Shown in pieces: positions 56,748 through 64,000 of a stretch of DNA of 64,000 bases. Below the pieces are notes generated by a model. That model saw only the letters and a list, made by a program, of their open reading frames with translations. It did no database searches and was not told where the DNA came from. Position 1 is the first letter of the stretch. Every line of letters starts with the position of its first letter. The position numbers and the translations under genes were made by a program. This DNA comes from Pseudomonas sp. SDI (GTDB lineage: Bacteria > Pseudomonadota > Gammaproteobacteria > Pseudomonadales > Pseudomonadaceae), in assembly GCF_003105155.1 (NCBI RefSeq), contig NZ_QETK01000025.1, positions 17,673 to 81,672 on the forward strand, written 5' to 3'.

Positions 56748-59555
56748 TCAGACCAGTTTGTTGAGCATATCCTCGGCTTCCTGCTTCTGCTCGGCGGTGC
56801 CGTCCTTGACCACTTCCTGGAGGATGTCACGCGCGCCGTCATGGTCGCCCATGTCGATGTAGGCACGCGCCAGGTCGAGGTTGGTGGCGCTGACGTCGGT
56901 ACCGTTCATGAAGTCGAAGTCGTCGCCCATGTCGAGGTCGTCGAAATCGGCGAGCTTGGCGTCTTCGGCGGTGAAATGCGCTTCGATGGGCGGCTGTTCG
57001 AGGCTGACCGAGAGCTTGTCGAGTTCGGCGTTGACGTCGTCCAGCTCCGAGGCAAACCGCGCATCGGCTTCCGACAGCGTCTCATCGGCCAGCGACAGGT
57101 CGAAATCTTCCGGCAGGTCCAGCTCGGGCAGATCGGCTTCCAGGCCCAGGTCGCGGTCGAATGCGGCCAGTTCGGCCTCGATGTCCAGCGGCTCGCTGGC
57201 CGGCAGTTGGGCAGCGTCACCACCAACATCGAGGTCGAAATCGGCCAGATCGTCGAGGCTCGGCATTGGCGTAGGGACAGGTTCGACCGGCACCTCGACC
57301 GCTACTTCCGGCACCTCAGCCACTGGCTCGGCGACCGGCTCGGCGGCAGCTGGAGCGTGCTCCTCGAACAGGCTGTCGAAGTCCAGGTCGTCCAGCGCGG
57401 CGGGCTCGCCGACTTCGGCAACGGCAGGCTCTGGCTGCACGCCAATCTCCTGCGGCTCGGGCTCGGCCAAGGCCTGCGGTTGCAGATCCTCCAGCCCGTC
57501 CAGATCGTCCAGGCTCAGGTCGAAGGCGTCGTCCAGGTCGGCCTCGGCCGGCAGCTCCAGGTCCAGCGCTGGCGCTTGCGGCTCTTCGGCGAGCAACGCC
57601 TGCACAGCGTCGGCGTCCAGCGCCGAGGCCAGCATCGCCGCACCGGCGATACCGGCAGTGACGACCGCGGCCATGGCCGGGAAGCGGCTCTTCAGCGCTT
57701 CGACATCGGCATGGTTCTGGCCAGTGGCGATCAGCTGGCGCTCGTGACCGGTGAAGGCGTCGCGATCACCCTGACGGGCATAGACTTCCATCAGTTTCAG
57801 ACGCAGGTCGCTGCGCTCCGGCGACTGCGCCACGGCCGGCTCAAGCAATTCGGCAGCATGGTTCAGGCGACCGCGGGCAATGGCCATTTCCGCTTCGGTG
57901 AGGATTGCATCGGCCGCCGACGCGGCGACAACCGGCTGGGCAAACGACGTATCCGCCACCACCGGCTCGGCGCTCGGCGCCGCTACAGGCTCGGCAACCA
58001 CCACCGGCTCAGGAGCGGCAACCACCAGCGGTTCTGGCGCAGGTTGCAGCTTGGCCGCTGCGTCCGGCACTTCGGCGGCACTCGCAGCCGCCGCCGACGC
58101 CGCCACCACAGCAGGTGCCAGAATGACGGTAGGCGGCGCCACTTCGAGGCCTTCGAAGCTGCTTTGTGGCAGGTCCAGGTCCGGGCCCAGGTCGCTTTCT
58201 TCGGCCAGGGCGCGGGCCATGCGCATGTGTTTTTCCGCTTCCTGCTGGGCCTTGCGCTTGCGCGCCAGCAACAGCAGCAGCAACAACAGGACGAGCAACG
58301 CCGACGCACCGATCAGCGCCAGCAACAGCGGGTTGCCGAGCAGATCGTCGAGCGCACTGGCGCTGCTCTGGTCAGCGTCCGGGGTGGCGGCGGCATCGGC
58401 GACCGGGGCTTCGGCTGGCGGCGCGGTGTCGACCGCCGCCGGCGCCGGGCTGACCACCGTGTCGACCGGGGTCGGGGCCGGTTGCAGTTGGGCGTTGATC
58501 GCCGGGGCGGCGCCTGGCAGTGCGGCGGCCGGAGCAGCCGGCTGCGCACTCTGTGCCTCAAGACGCGCCAACTGATCGTTTTTCAGGGCGATCAGCTTTT
58601 GCAGTTTGTCCAGCTGGCTTTGCAGGTCGGACACCCGACTTTTCAGCTCGTCGCCTTCACGACGGCTGGAGTCGAGGCTTTCCTGGGTGGTCGCGAGCTT
58701 GTCGGCCAGGGCTTTGTCACCCGCCGCGCCTTTGCCGCCTGGGCTGACCAGACGCAGGTTGTCCTGCTGGGCGATGCGCGCAGGCGCCGCCTCGGTGCCG
58801 GCGCGCCGGGTCGCATCGAGTTGGCGCGCGCGCGGGCCGAGACGCCGGCCCTCACGCCAGGCGGCGTACTGCGCGGCCACTTCCTTGACCGCCTGCGGTT
58901 GCGGCGTGCTCTGGATCTGTTGCTGATCGGGCAGGCGCAATACCTGGCCGGTTTTCAACTGGTTGATATTGCCGTTGATAAAGGCGTCCGGGTTGAGCGC
59001 CTGAATCGCCAGCATGGTCTGCTGCACCGAACCGCCGCCCTGGCGGGCGCGCGAGGCGATTTCCCAGAGGGTATCGCGGCGCACCGTGGTGTATTGCGCC
59101 GGCGCGGTAACCGCCGGGCTGACTGCAGCAGCCGCCTTGGCGGCCTCGGGGGAAAATTTGGACGGGTCGACCAGCACGCTGTAGTCACGCAACAGACGGC
59201 CCTGCGGCCACATGACCTGCACCAGGAACTTGACCATCGGTGCCGGTAGCGGCTGGCTCGACGTCACCCGCAGCACGCTCTTGCCGCCAGGGTTGATCAC
59301 CGGGGTGAAACGCAGGTCGTTGAGGTAGGCCTGGCGCTCGACGCCCGCCTTGCTGAACTCGTCGGCCGGGGCCAGGCTCGGCAGCACTTCGGCGGCGCTC
59401 AGACCGTTGACATCGAGTAGCTCGATCTCGGCTTCCAGCGGTTGATTCTGGGCCGACTTGAGGGTCAGTTCGCCCAACCCGAGGGCATGCGCCATACCGG
59501 AAGACAGCGCCGACGCTGCGGCTATTGCTAACACCAGTTTGCGAATTCGAAGCAT
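56748..59555 (-). CDS. fimV: FimV, peptidoglycan-binding polar hub protein
   Basis: A 935-residue inner-membrane protein needed for type IV pilus assembly, twitching and cAMP signalling at the pole. Order: signal peptide (ending MAHA, about 24), the FimV N-terminal domain (LGLGELTLKSAQNQPLEAEI), a LysM domain (about 155-212, RDTLWEIASRARQGG), a coiled coil, one membrane helix (about 400-425, PLLLALIGASALLVLLLLLL), a very acidic cytoplasmic region, and the conserved C-terminal FimV/TPR motif (NLDLARAYIDMGDHDGARDI). The ATG at 59555 is chosen for the signal peptide and GAGG; earlier in-frame codons are ignored. Confidence 0.96.
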   Translation of the reverse strand: MLRIRKLVLAIAAASALSSGMAHALGLGELTLKSAQNQPLEAEIELLDVNGLSAAEVLPSLAPADEFSKAGVERQAYLNDLRFTPVINPGGKSVLRVTSSQPLPAPMVKFLVQVMWPQGRLLRDYSVLVDPSKFSPEAAKAAAAVSPAVTAPAQYTTVRRDTLWEIASRARQGGGSVQQTMLAIQALNPDAFINGNINQLKTGQVLRLPDQQQIQSTPQPQAVKEVAAQYAAWREGRRLGPRARQLDATRRAGTEAAPARIAQQDNLRLVSPGGKGAAGDKALADKLATTQESLDSSRREGDELKSRVSDLQSQLDKLQKLIALKNDQLARLEAQSAQPAAPAAALPGAAPAINAQLQPAPTPVDTVVSPAPAAVDTAPPAEAPVADAAATPDADQSSASALDDLLGNPLLLALIGASALLVLLLLLLLLARKRKAQQEAEKHMRMARALAEESDLGPDLDLPQSSFEGLEVAPPTVILAPAVVAASAAAASAAEVPDAAAKLQPAPEPLVVAAPEPVVVAEPVAAPSAEPVVADTSFAQPVVAASAADAILTEAEMAIARGRLNHAAELLEPAVAQSPERSDLRLKLMEVYARQGDRDAFTGHERQLIATGQNHADVEALKSRFPAMAAVVTAGIAGAAMLASALDADAVQALLAEEPQAPALDLELPAEADLDDAFDLSLDDLDGLEDLQPQALAEPEPQEIGVQPEPAVAEVGEPAALDDLDFDSLFEEHAPAAAEPVAEPVAEVPEVAVEVPVEPVPTPMPSLDDLADFDLDVGGDAAQLPASEPLDIEAELAAFDRDLGLEADLPELDLPEDFDLSLADETLSEADARFASELDDVNAELDKLSVSLEQPPIEAHFTAEDAKLADFDDLDMGDDFDFMNGTDVSATNLDLARAYIDMGDHDGARDILQEVVKDGTAEQKQEAEDMLNKLV

Positions 59556-59705
59556 GACCTCATCCTTTGTGTGAACCTTCCCCGGCAACCGAGAAGAAGT
59601 GAAAAACCGCCCTGAGGCACTGCCTACGACCTGCCCCGCAAGCGCCACAGGGCCGCTCACTTCCAGCAATTCAAGATGTTTATGCAAAGTGTTGCCAAGT
59701 ATCTT

Positions 59706-60716
59706 TTACACAAGGCCTTTTATCAACAATTCCGCCAGCTGTACCGCGTTCAATGCCGCGCCCTTGCGCACGTTGTCGGTGGTCAGCCAAAGGTTCAGTT
59801 GCTCAGCCTCGTCGATGCCGCCACGCACCCGTCCAACGTAGACCACATCCTGGCCGACTGCGTCACCCACAGGCGTTGGATAATCGTCGCCATCGACCAG
59901 CTCGACGCTTGCGGCGCTTTCCAGCGCTGCGTTCACCGCCGCCAGGTCGACCGCCTTGCGGCTGTGTACCGACACACTGTAGCTATCGCCAAAAAACACC
60001 GGGACTTGAACGCAAGTGACGGAAATCTTTAGTAAAGGCAAGCCGAGCAATTCGCGCAACTCGCTCACCAGCCGGCGCTCCAGCGCGCCATGCCCGTCGA
60101 CGTCGCTGGCCCCGACCTGGGCGAGCAGATTGAACGCTACCTGGCGGTCGAAGAAACGTGGCTCCAGTGGGCGCGCGTTGAGCAACTCGGCGGTTTGCCG
60201 AGCCAGCTCGCCCACCGCTTCGCGGCCCTGGGCGGAGATCGCCATGCAGGCGGTAAGGTTGATCCGCTCAAGGTCGAGCAGGCCTTGCAGCGGCGCCAGC
60301 ACCACGGCCAGGGCAACGGCGGCAGCACTTGGGCTGACGACCTGCACCGGGGCGCTCAGGCCATCGAGCGCAGCCGGGTTGGCTTCGGGAACCACGGCCG
60401 GCACCTGGGCCGCCGACAGCGCACCAGACAAATCGATCAGCGCGCAACCGGCGGCCTCGGCGCGGGCGGCGAAGCTGCGGGTCACCGCCGGACCGGCGGC
60501 GAAAAAGGCCAGCTTGACCTGGCTGAAGTCGAACGCGTCGACTTCACGCACGCGCAGGTTCTTGCCGCGATAGCTGACCGCGCTGCCGGCCGATTCGTTG
60601 CTGGCCAGCAGGTGCAGGGTGCCGACCGGAAAATCGCGCTCTTCGAGGATCTGGACGAGGGTTTCGCCGACGGTACCGGTGGCGCCGATTACGGCGATAT
60701 CAATAGGCTGGCTCAT
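59706..60716 (-). CDS. Aspartate-semialdehyde dehydrogenase-like protein (Usg-type, lacking catalytic residues)
   Basis: A 336-residue paralogue of Asd next to the real asd. The NADP-binding start IAVIGATGTVGETLVQIL and overall length match the family. The active-site cysteine (usually NPNC) is replaced: the aligned stretch is VVSPSAAAVAL with Ala131 in its place, and the catalytic histidine of the PVxxGHS block is Asp244 (VPVFFGDSYSVSV). It should not act as a dehydrogenase. E. coli Usg is comparable. The ATG at 60716 follows GAGGA. A structural or regulatory role, perhaps with FimV or Asd, is inference. Confidence 0.88.
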   Translation of the reverse strand: MSQPIDIAVIGATGTVGETLVQILEERDFPVGTLHLLASNESAGSAVSYRGKNLRVREVDAFDFSQVKLAFFAAGPAVTRSFAARAEAAGCALIDLSGALSAAQVPAVVPEANPAALDGLSAPVQVVSPSAAAVALAVVLAPLQGLLDLERINLTACMAISAQGREAVGELARQTAELLNARPLEPRFFDRQVAFNLLAQVGASDVDGHGALERRLVSELRELLGLPLLKISVTCVQVPVFFGDSYSVSVHSRKAVDLAAVNAALESAASVELVDGDDYPTPVGDAVGQDVVYVGRVRGGIDEAEQLNLWLTTDNVRKGAALNAVQLAELLIKGLV

Positions 60717-60810
60717 GGGAAATTCCTCTGCTGGAGCGGGGGGAGCGGCACTTTACTTGGATTCCTTTCGCTAGGTAAGGCTTTCGTCCGGCGATGAGGC
60801 GCACACAGAA

Positions 60811-60843
60811 AATAAAAAACCCGCACTGACAAGCAGTGCGGGT
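60811..60843 (-). terminator. Intrinsic terminator after asd
   Basis: ACCCGCACTG (60819-60828) pairs perfectly with CAGTGCGGGT (60834-60843) around the loop ACAAG. On the minus strand the stem runs into TTTTTTATT. It lies 24 bp after the asd stop and separates asd from the Usg-like gene. Confidence 0.9.
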
Positions 60844-60866
60844 CCGTGTTCACGCGGCCGCAGCGA

Positions 60867-61979
60867 TCAACGCTCCAGCAGGATCCGCAGCATGCGGCGC
60901 AGCGGTTCGGCCGCACCCCACAGCAACTGGTCGCCCACGGTGAAGGCACCGAGGTATTGCGACCCCATGTTCAGCTTGCGCAGACGACCCACCGGGATGT
61001 TCAGGGTACCGGTGACGTTGGTCGGGCTCAGCTCCCGCATGCTGATTTCGCGCTGGTTCGGCACCAGTTTCACCCAAGGGTTGTGCTGGCTGATCATGCC
61101 TTCGATGTCGGCAATCGGCACGTCCTTGTTCAGCTTGATGGTCAGCGCCTGGCTGTGGCACCGCATGGCCCCGATACGCACGCAGATGCCATCGACCGGG
61201 ATCGGGCTCTTGAAGCGACCGAGGATCTTGTTGGTTTCGGCCTGGGCCTTCCACTCTTCACGGCTCTGCCCGTTCGGCAGCTCCTTGTCGATCCACGGAA
61301 TCAGGCTGCCGGCCAGCGGCACGCCAAAGTTCTCGGTCGGGTAGGCTTCGCTACGCATGGCCTCGGCAACCTTGCGGTCGATGTCGAGGATCGCGCTGGC
61401 CGGGTTGGCCAGGTCATCGGCCACGGCGGCATGGGTGGCGCCCATCTGCTTGATCAGTTCGCGCATGTTCTGCGCACCGGCGCCCGAGGCCGCCTGGTAG
61501 GTCATGGCACTCATCCACTCGACCAAGCCGGCTTCGAACAGGCCGCCCAGGCCCATCAGCATCAGGCTGACGGTGCAGTTGCCACCGATGTAGTTCTTGG
61601 TGCCGGCGTCCAACTGCTGGTCGATCACCTTGCGGTTGACCGGGTCCAGGACGATGACCGCGTCATCCTGCATGCGCAGGCTGGACGCGGCGTCGATCCA
61701 GTAGCCCTGCCAGCCGGCCTCGCGCAGCTTGGGGAAGACTTCGTTGGTGTAGTCGCCACCCTGACAGGTCAGGATCACATCGAGGGTCTTGAGCTCTTCA
61801 ATGCTGTACGCGTCCTTGAGCGGAGCAATGTCCTTACCCACCGACGGACCCTGGCCTCCAACATTGGAGGTAGTGAAGAACACCGGCTCGATGAGATCGA
61901 AATCCTGCTCTTCCAGCATCCGCTGCATGAGCACGGAACCGACCATACCGCGCCAACCGATCAGACCTACACGTTTCAT
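60867..61979 (-). CDS. asd: Aspartate-semialdehyde dehydrogenase
   Basis: A 370-residue enzyme that makes aspartate semialdehyde for lysine, threonine, methionine and diaminopimelate. GLIGWRGMVGSVLMQRM is the NADP site, Cys135 is the catalytic nucleophile (GGNCTVSL), and the basic/acid residues are in CVRIGAMRCHSQALTIKL. It is the E. coli-like longer form. The ATG at 61979 is preceded by GTAGTTGCG without a strong ribosome site. A terminator follows. Confidence 0.97.
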   Translation of the reverse strand: MKRVGLIGWRGMVGSVLMQRMLEEQDFDLIEPVFFTTSNVGGQGPSVGKDIAPLKDAYSIEELKTLDVILTCQGGDYTNEVFPKLREAGWQGYWIDAASSLRMQDDAVIVLDPVNRKVIDQQLDAGTKNYIGGNCTVSLMLMGLGGLFEAGLVEWMSAMTYQAASGAGAQNMRELIKQMGATHAAVADDLANPASAILDIDRKVAEAMRSEAYPTENFGVPLAGSLIPWIDKELPNGQSREEWKAQAETNKILGRFKSPIPVDGICVRIGAMRCHSQALTIKLNKDVPIADIEGMISQHNPWVKLVPNQREISMRELSPTNVTGTLNIPVGRLRKLNMGSQYLGAFTVGDQLLWGAAEPLRRMLRILLER

Positions 61980-62045
61980 CGCAACTACACCTTCGCTAAA
62001 AGTGGGCCGCTGCCTTGGGGATAAATCGGCAGCGGGCCAGAGAGA

Positions 62046-63128
62046 TTACAGATTCCGCAGCGCTGCGACTACTGCGTCGCCCATTTCCTGCGTACCCACC
62101 TTGCTGCAACCGGCCGACCAGATGTCGCCAGTACGCAAGCCCTGATCCAGTACCAGGCTGACCGCCTGCTCGATGGCCTCGGCGGCCGCCTGCTGGTTGA
62201 AGCTGTAACGCAGCATCATCGACACCGACAGGATGGTCGCCAACGGGTTGGCAATGCCCTGCCCGGCGATGTCCGGCGCCGAACCGTGGCACGGCTCGTA
62301 CATGCCCTTGTTATTGGCGTCCAGCGAGGCCGACGGCAGCATGCCGATGGAGCCGGTGAGCATGGAAGCTTCATCCGACAGGATGTCGCCGAACATGTTG
62401 TCGGTGACCATCACGTCGAACTGCTTCGGCGCGCGCACCAGTTGCATGGCCGCGTTGTCGACGTACATGTGGCTCAACTCGACGTCCGGGTAATCCTTGG
62501 CGACGTCTTCCACCACTTCACGCCACAACTGGCTGGAAGCGAGTACGTTGGCCTTGTCCACCGAGCAGAGCTTCTTGCCACGCACGCGGGCCATGTCGAA
62601 GCCGACACGGGCGATGCGGCGCACTTCGCTTTCGCTGTACGGCAGGGTGTCGTAAGCCTGACGCTCGCCGCCGTCCAGCTCGCGGGTGCCGCGTGGCGCG
62701 CCGAAGTAGATGCCGCCGGTCAGCTCACGAACGATGAGGATGTCCAGGCCGGCGACGATTTCCGGCTTCAGCGAAGACGCGTCGGCCAGTTGCGGGTAGA
62801 GGATCGCCGGACGCAGGTTGGCGAACAGGCCCAGTTGCGAACGGATTTTCAGCAGACCGCGCTCCGGGCGGATGTCGCGCTCGATCTTGTCCCATTTCGG
62901 TCCGCCCACGGCACCCAGCAGCACGGCGTCGGCCTGGCGCGCACGCTCCAGGGTTTCGTCGGCCAGTGGCACACCGTGCTGGTCGATGGCCGCGCCGCCG
63001 ATCACGTCGTGGGTGAGGCTGAAGCCGAGCTGGAACTTGTCGTTGGCCAGCTCCAGCACCTTGACCGCTTCGGCCATGATTTCCGGGCCAATGCCATCAC
63101 CTGGGAGAATCAGAATCTGCTTGCTCAT
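62046..63128 (-). CDS. leuB: 3-isopropylmalate dehydrogenase
   Basis: A 360-residue NAD-dependent enzyme of leucine synthesis. It begins KQILILPGDGIGPEIMAEAV and shows the substrate block RIARVGFDMARVRGKKLCSVDKAN and the nucleotide loop HGSAPDIAGQGIANP. The ATG at 63128 follows AGAGGA. It lies downstream of the methyltransferase gene; leuC and leuD would be expected just beyond the window. Confidence 0.97.
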   Translation of the reverse strand: MSKQILILPGDGIGPEIMAEAVKVLELANDKFQLGFSLTHDVIGGAAIDQHGVPLADETLERARQADAVLLGAVGGPKWDKIERDIRPERGLLKIRSQLGLFANLRPAILYPQLADASSLKPEIVAGLDILIVRELTGGIYFGAPRGTRELDGGERQAYDTLPYSESEVRRIARVGFDMARVRGKKLCSVDKANVLASSQLWREVVEDVAKDYPDVELSHMYVDNAAMQLVRAPKQFDVMVTDNMFGDILSDEASMLTGSIGMLPSASLDANNKGMYEPCHGSAPDIAGQGIANPLATILSVSMMLRYSFNQQAAAEAIEQAVSLVLDQGLRTGDIWSAGCSKVGTQEMGDAVVAALRNL

Positions 63129-63182
63129 GCTTTCCTCTATCTCAATTCAAGCGGCGCGCCGTGATCGGCCCACCGGAAAATA

Positions 63183-63950
63183 CTAGCGCTCGGCCCAGAG
63201 TACCAAGACATCGGTACTGAAGGAGCCATCGGCTTCGATCTGATAATACTGCCGCACTTCTTCACCCATCGCCTGCTGCAACTGGCGAATCGCCGCACGC
63301 ATCGGTTCCGGGGTGCGCATGCGCTCGACCCAGCTGGTGTATTCCAGGCGCAGGCGCTGACGGCTGTGGCTGCGGGCGAACAGGCCGGCATCGCTGACCG
63401 TGCGCAGCCATTCGGCGGCGGAATAATCGCGCACATGGCTGGTGTCGCGCAGCACTTCGACGCTTTGCAGGTAGGTGTCGAGCAGCGGGCTGCCCGGTGA
63501 CATCACGTCAACGAAGGCGGCCACCCCGCCCGGCTTGAGCACCCGGCGTACTTCGCGCAGGGCCACGCCGAGGTCGCTCCAGTGGTGCGCCGAGTAGCGA
63601 CTGAAGACAAAGTCGAACGAAGCGTCGGCGAACGGCAGGCACTCGGCGGCGCCGCGTTCGGTCACGATGTTGTTCAGGCCCCGCTCGGCCGCCGCCGCGG
63701 CAACCACCTCGAGCATCTGCTGCGACAGGTCGTAGGCGACCACGTCGGCGACCAGCGGGGCCACCTGGAAGCTGACGTGACCGGCCCCGCAGCCCAGGTC
63801 GAGCAGGCGGGCGTGCTGCTGCCCGGCCAGCTCGGCCTGGAGCAAGGCGAATTCGCTGCCCTGGGCGTGTACGGCACTGCTCAGGTAGGCCGAGGCCTGC
63901 TCGCCGAACTGGCGCTGGACGACGTCGGTATGGGCTTTGGGGGCGGTCAT
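63183..63950 (-). CDS. Class I SAM-dependent methyltransferase
   Basis: A 255-residue Rossmann-fold methyltransferase of the UbiE/COQ5-like Methyltransf_11 type. Motif I is LLDLGCGAGHVSFQVA (about 54-69), motif post-I VVAYDLSQQML, motif II FDFVFSRYSAHHWSD, and motif III EVRRVLKPGGVAAFVDV. The ATG at 63950 has GGAG six bases upstream, which decides against the ATG at 63962. Substrate unknown; it sits within the leuCD-leuB stretch of pseudomonads. Confidence 0.92.
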   Translation of the reverse strand: MTAPKAHTDVVQRQFGEQASAYLSSAVHAQGSEFALLQAELAGQQHARLLDLGCGAGHVSFQVAPLVADVVAYDLSQQMLEVVAAAAAERGLNNIVTERGAAECLPFADASFDFVFSRYSAHHWSDLGVALREVRRVLKPGGVAAFVDVMSPGSPLLDTYLQSVEVLRDTSHVRDYSAAEWLRTVSDAGLFARSHSRQRLRLEYTSWVERMRTPEPMRAAIRQLQQAMGEEVRQYYQIEADGSFSTDVLVLWAER

Positions 63951-63967
63951 CAGGATCTCCATTACCT

Positions 63968-64000
63968 ATCGCTGGCAAGGCCAGCGCCCACAGGGATTGC
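63968..64000. repeat. REP-like element, cut by the window end
   Basis: ATCGCTGGCAAGGCCAGCGCCCACAG contains the stem GCTGGC/GCCAGC around a short loop and the CCCACAG tail seen with other REPs. It belongs to a third sequence variant in this window. The partner arm, if any, would lie beyond position 64000. Confidence 0.6.

Noticed and set aside
56727..59249. 840-codon plus-strand open frame opposite fimV
   Set aside because: It is a compositional shadow of the acidic, G+C-rich fimV gene; the translation has no recognisable domains and fimV is unambiguous.
1..64000. CRISPR arrays, insertion sequences, prophage or integrative elements
   Set aside because: No regularly spaced direct repeats, transposase, integrase or phage structural gene is visible; next to the tRNA cluster I found no duplicated tRNA end that would mark an attachment site.

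Overview
This window is a chromosomal segment of a Pseudomonas, most likely of the P. putida/P. fluorescens lineage. The evidence is the high G+C with strong G/C third-position use, the REP palindromes built on a GCGGGACGAGCCCGC core, and a housekeeping gene order familiar from this genus: leuB, asd, asd-like, fimV, truA, trpF, accD, folC, dedD, cvpA, purF, metZ. The species assignment is inference; no rRNA gene is present. I see no prophage, insertion sequence, CRISPR array or plasmid backbone.

Layout. 0-3 kb: the 5' part of an aquaporin, a FadR-type GntR regulator and a divergent purine-type permease, with a palindromic operator candidate between them. 3.2-4.2 kb: an orphan Rhs-core protein with an unassigned C-terminal domain. 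4.2-8.9 kb: a MarR-controlled tripartite multidrug efflux operon (marR, nodT-type outer-membrane channel, emrA, emrB) with twin operator boxes over its promoter. 9.0-10.5 kb: a DUF2235 alpha/beta-hydrolase resembling type VI phospholipase effectors, with a hairpin over its ribosome binding site. 10.7-17.5 kb: a six-gene MoxR / DUF58 / DUF4381 / VWA / VWA-TPR / BatD operon, an AAA-chaperone and membrane von Willebrand system. 17.7-23.1 kb: sbcD-sbcC with a glutathione transferase gene overlapping the end. 23.3-25.8 kb: an exported RNase T2, a tiny exported protein, a periplasmic beta-propeller lactonase and a DUF5629-like protein. 25.9-29.4 kb: an MMPL/RND exporter with a YCF48-like beta-propeller partner. 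29.6-36.1 kb: a compact leftward run (nadK, metallophosphoesterase, rhomboid protease, DUF1315, DUF2797, pepN). 36.2-42.5 kb: DUF1853, an orphan ArsB, cytochrome b561, a PLP-dependent deaminase/desulfhydrase-like enzyme and fadH. 42.6-45.1 kb: a coding-like remnant, a membrane-anchored nitrilase-fold protein that appears to lack two of its three catalytic residues, and an OruR-type AraC regulator. 45.1-47.6 kb: a 35-residue ORF, a DUF2242 lipoprotein, a short-chain dehydrogenase and a tRNA-Val/Asp/Asp cluster with its own promoter and terminator. 47.8-64 kb: the long conserved leftward block for methionine, purine, folate, fatty acid, tryptophan, lysine/threonine and leucine metabolism, with fimV (polar pilus and signalling hub) and truA embedded, ending in a SAM methyltransferase.

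Most of the window is core genome. The parts that look accessory or less explained are the Rhs orphan, the DUF2235 protein, the RNase T2, the MMPL pair without its usual DUF1302/DUF1329 partners, the orphan arsB, and the dead-nitrilase/AraC pair. I did not find an obviously new multi-gene system. The best leads are the two apparent pseudo-enzymes (nitrilase-like at 42.9 kb, Asd-like at 59.7 kb), the SD-occluding hairpin in front of the DUF2235 gene, and the Rhs orphan with no visible immunity gene.
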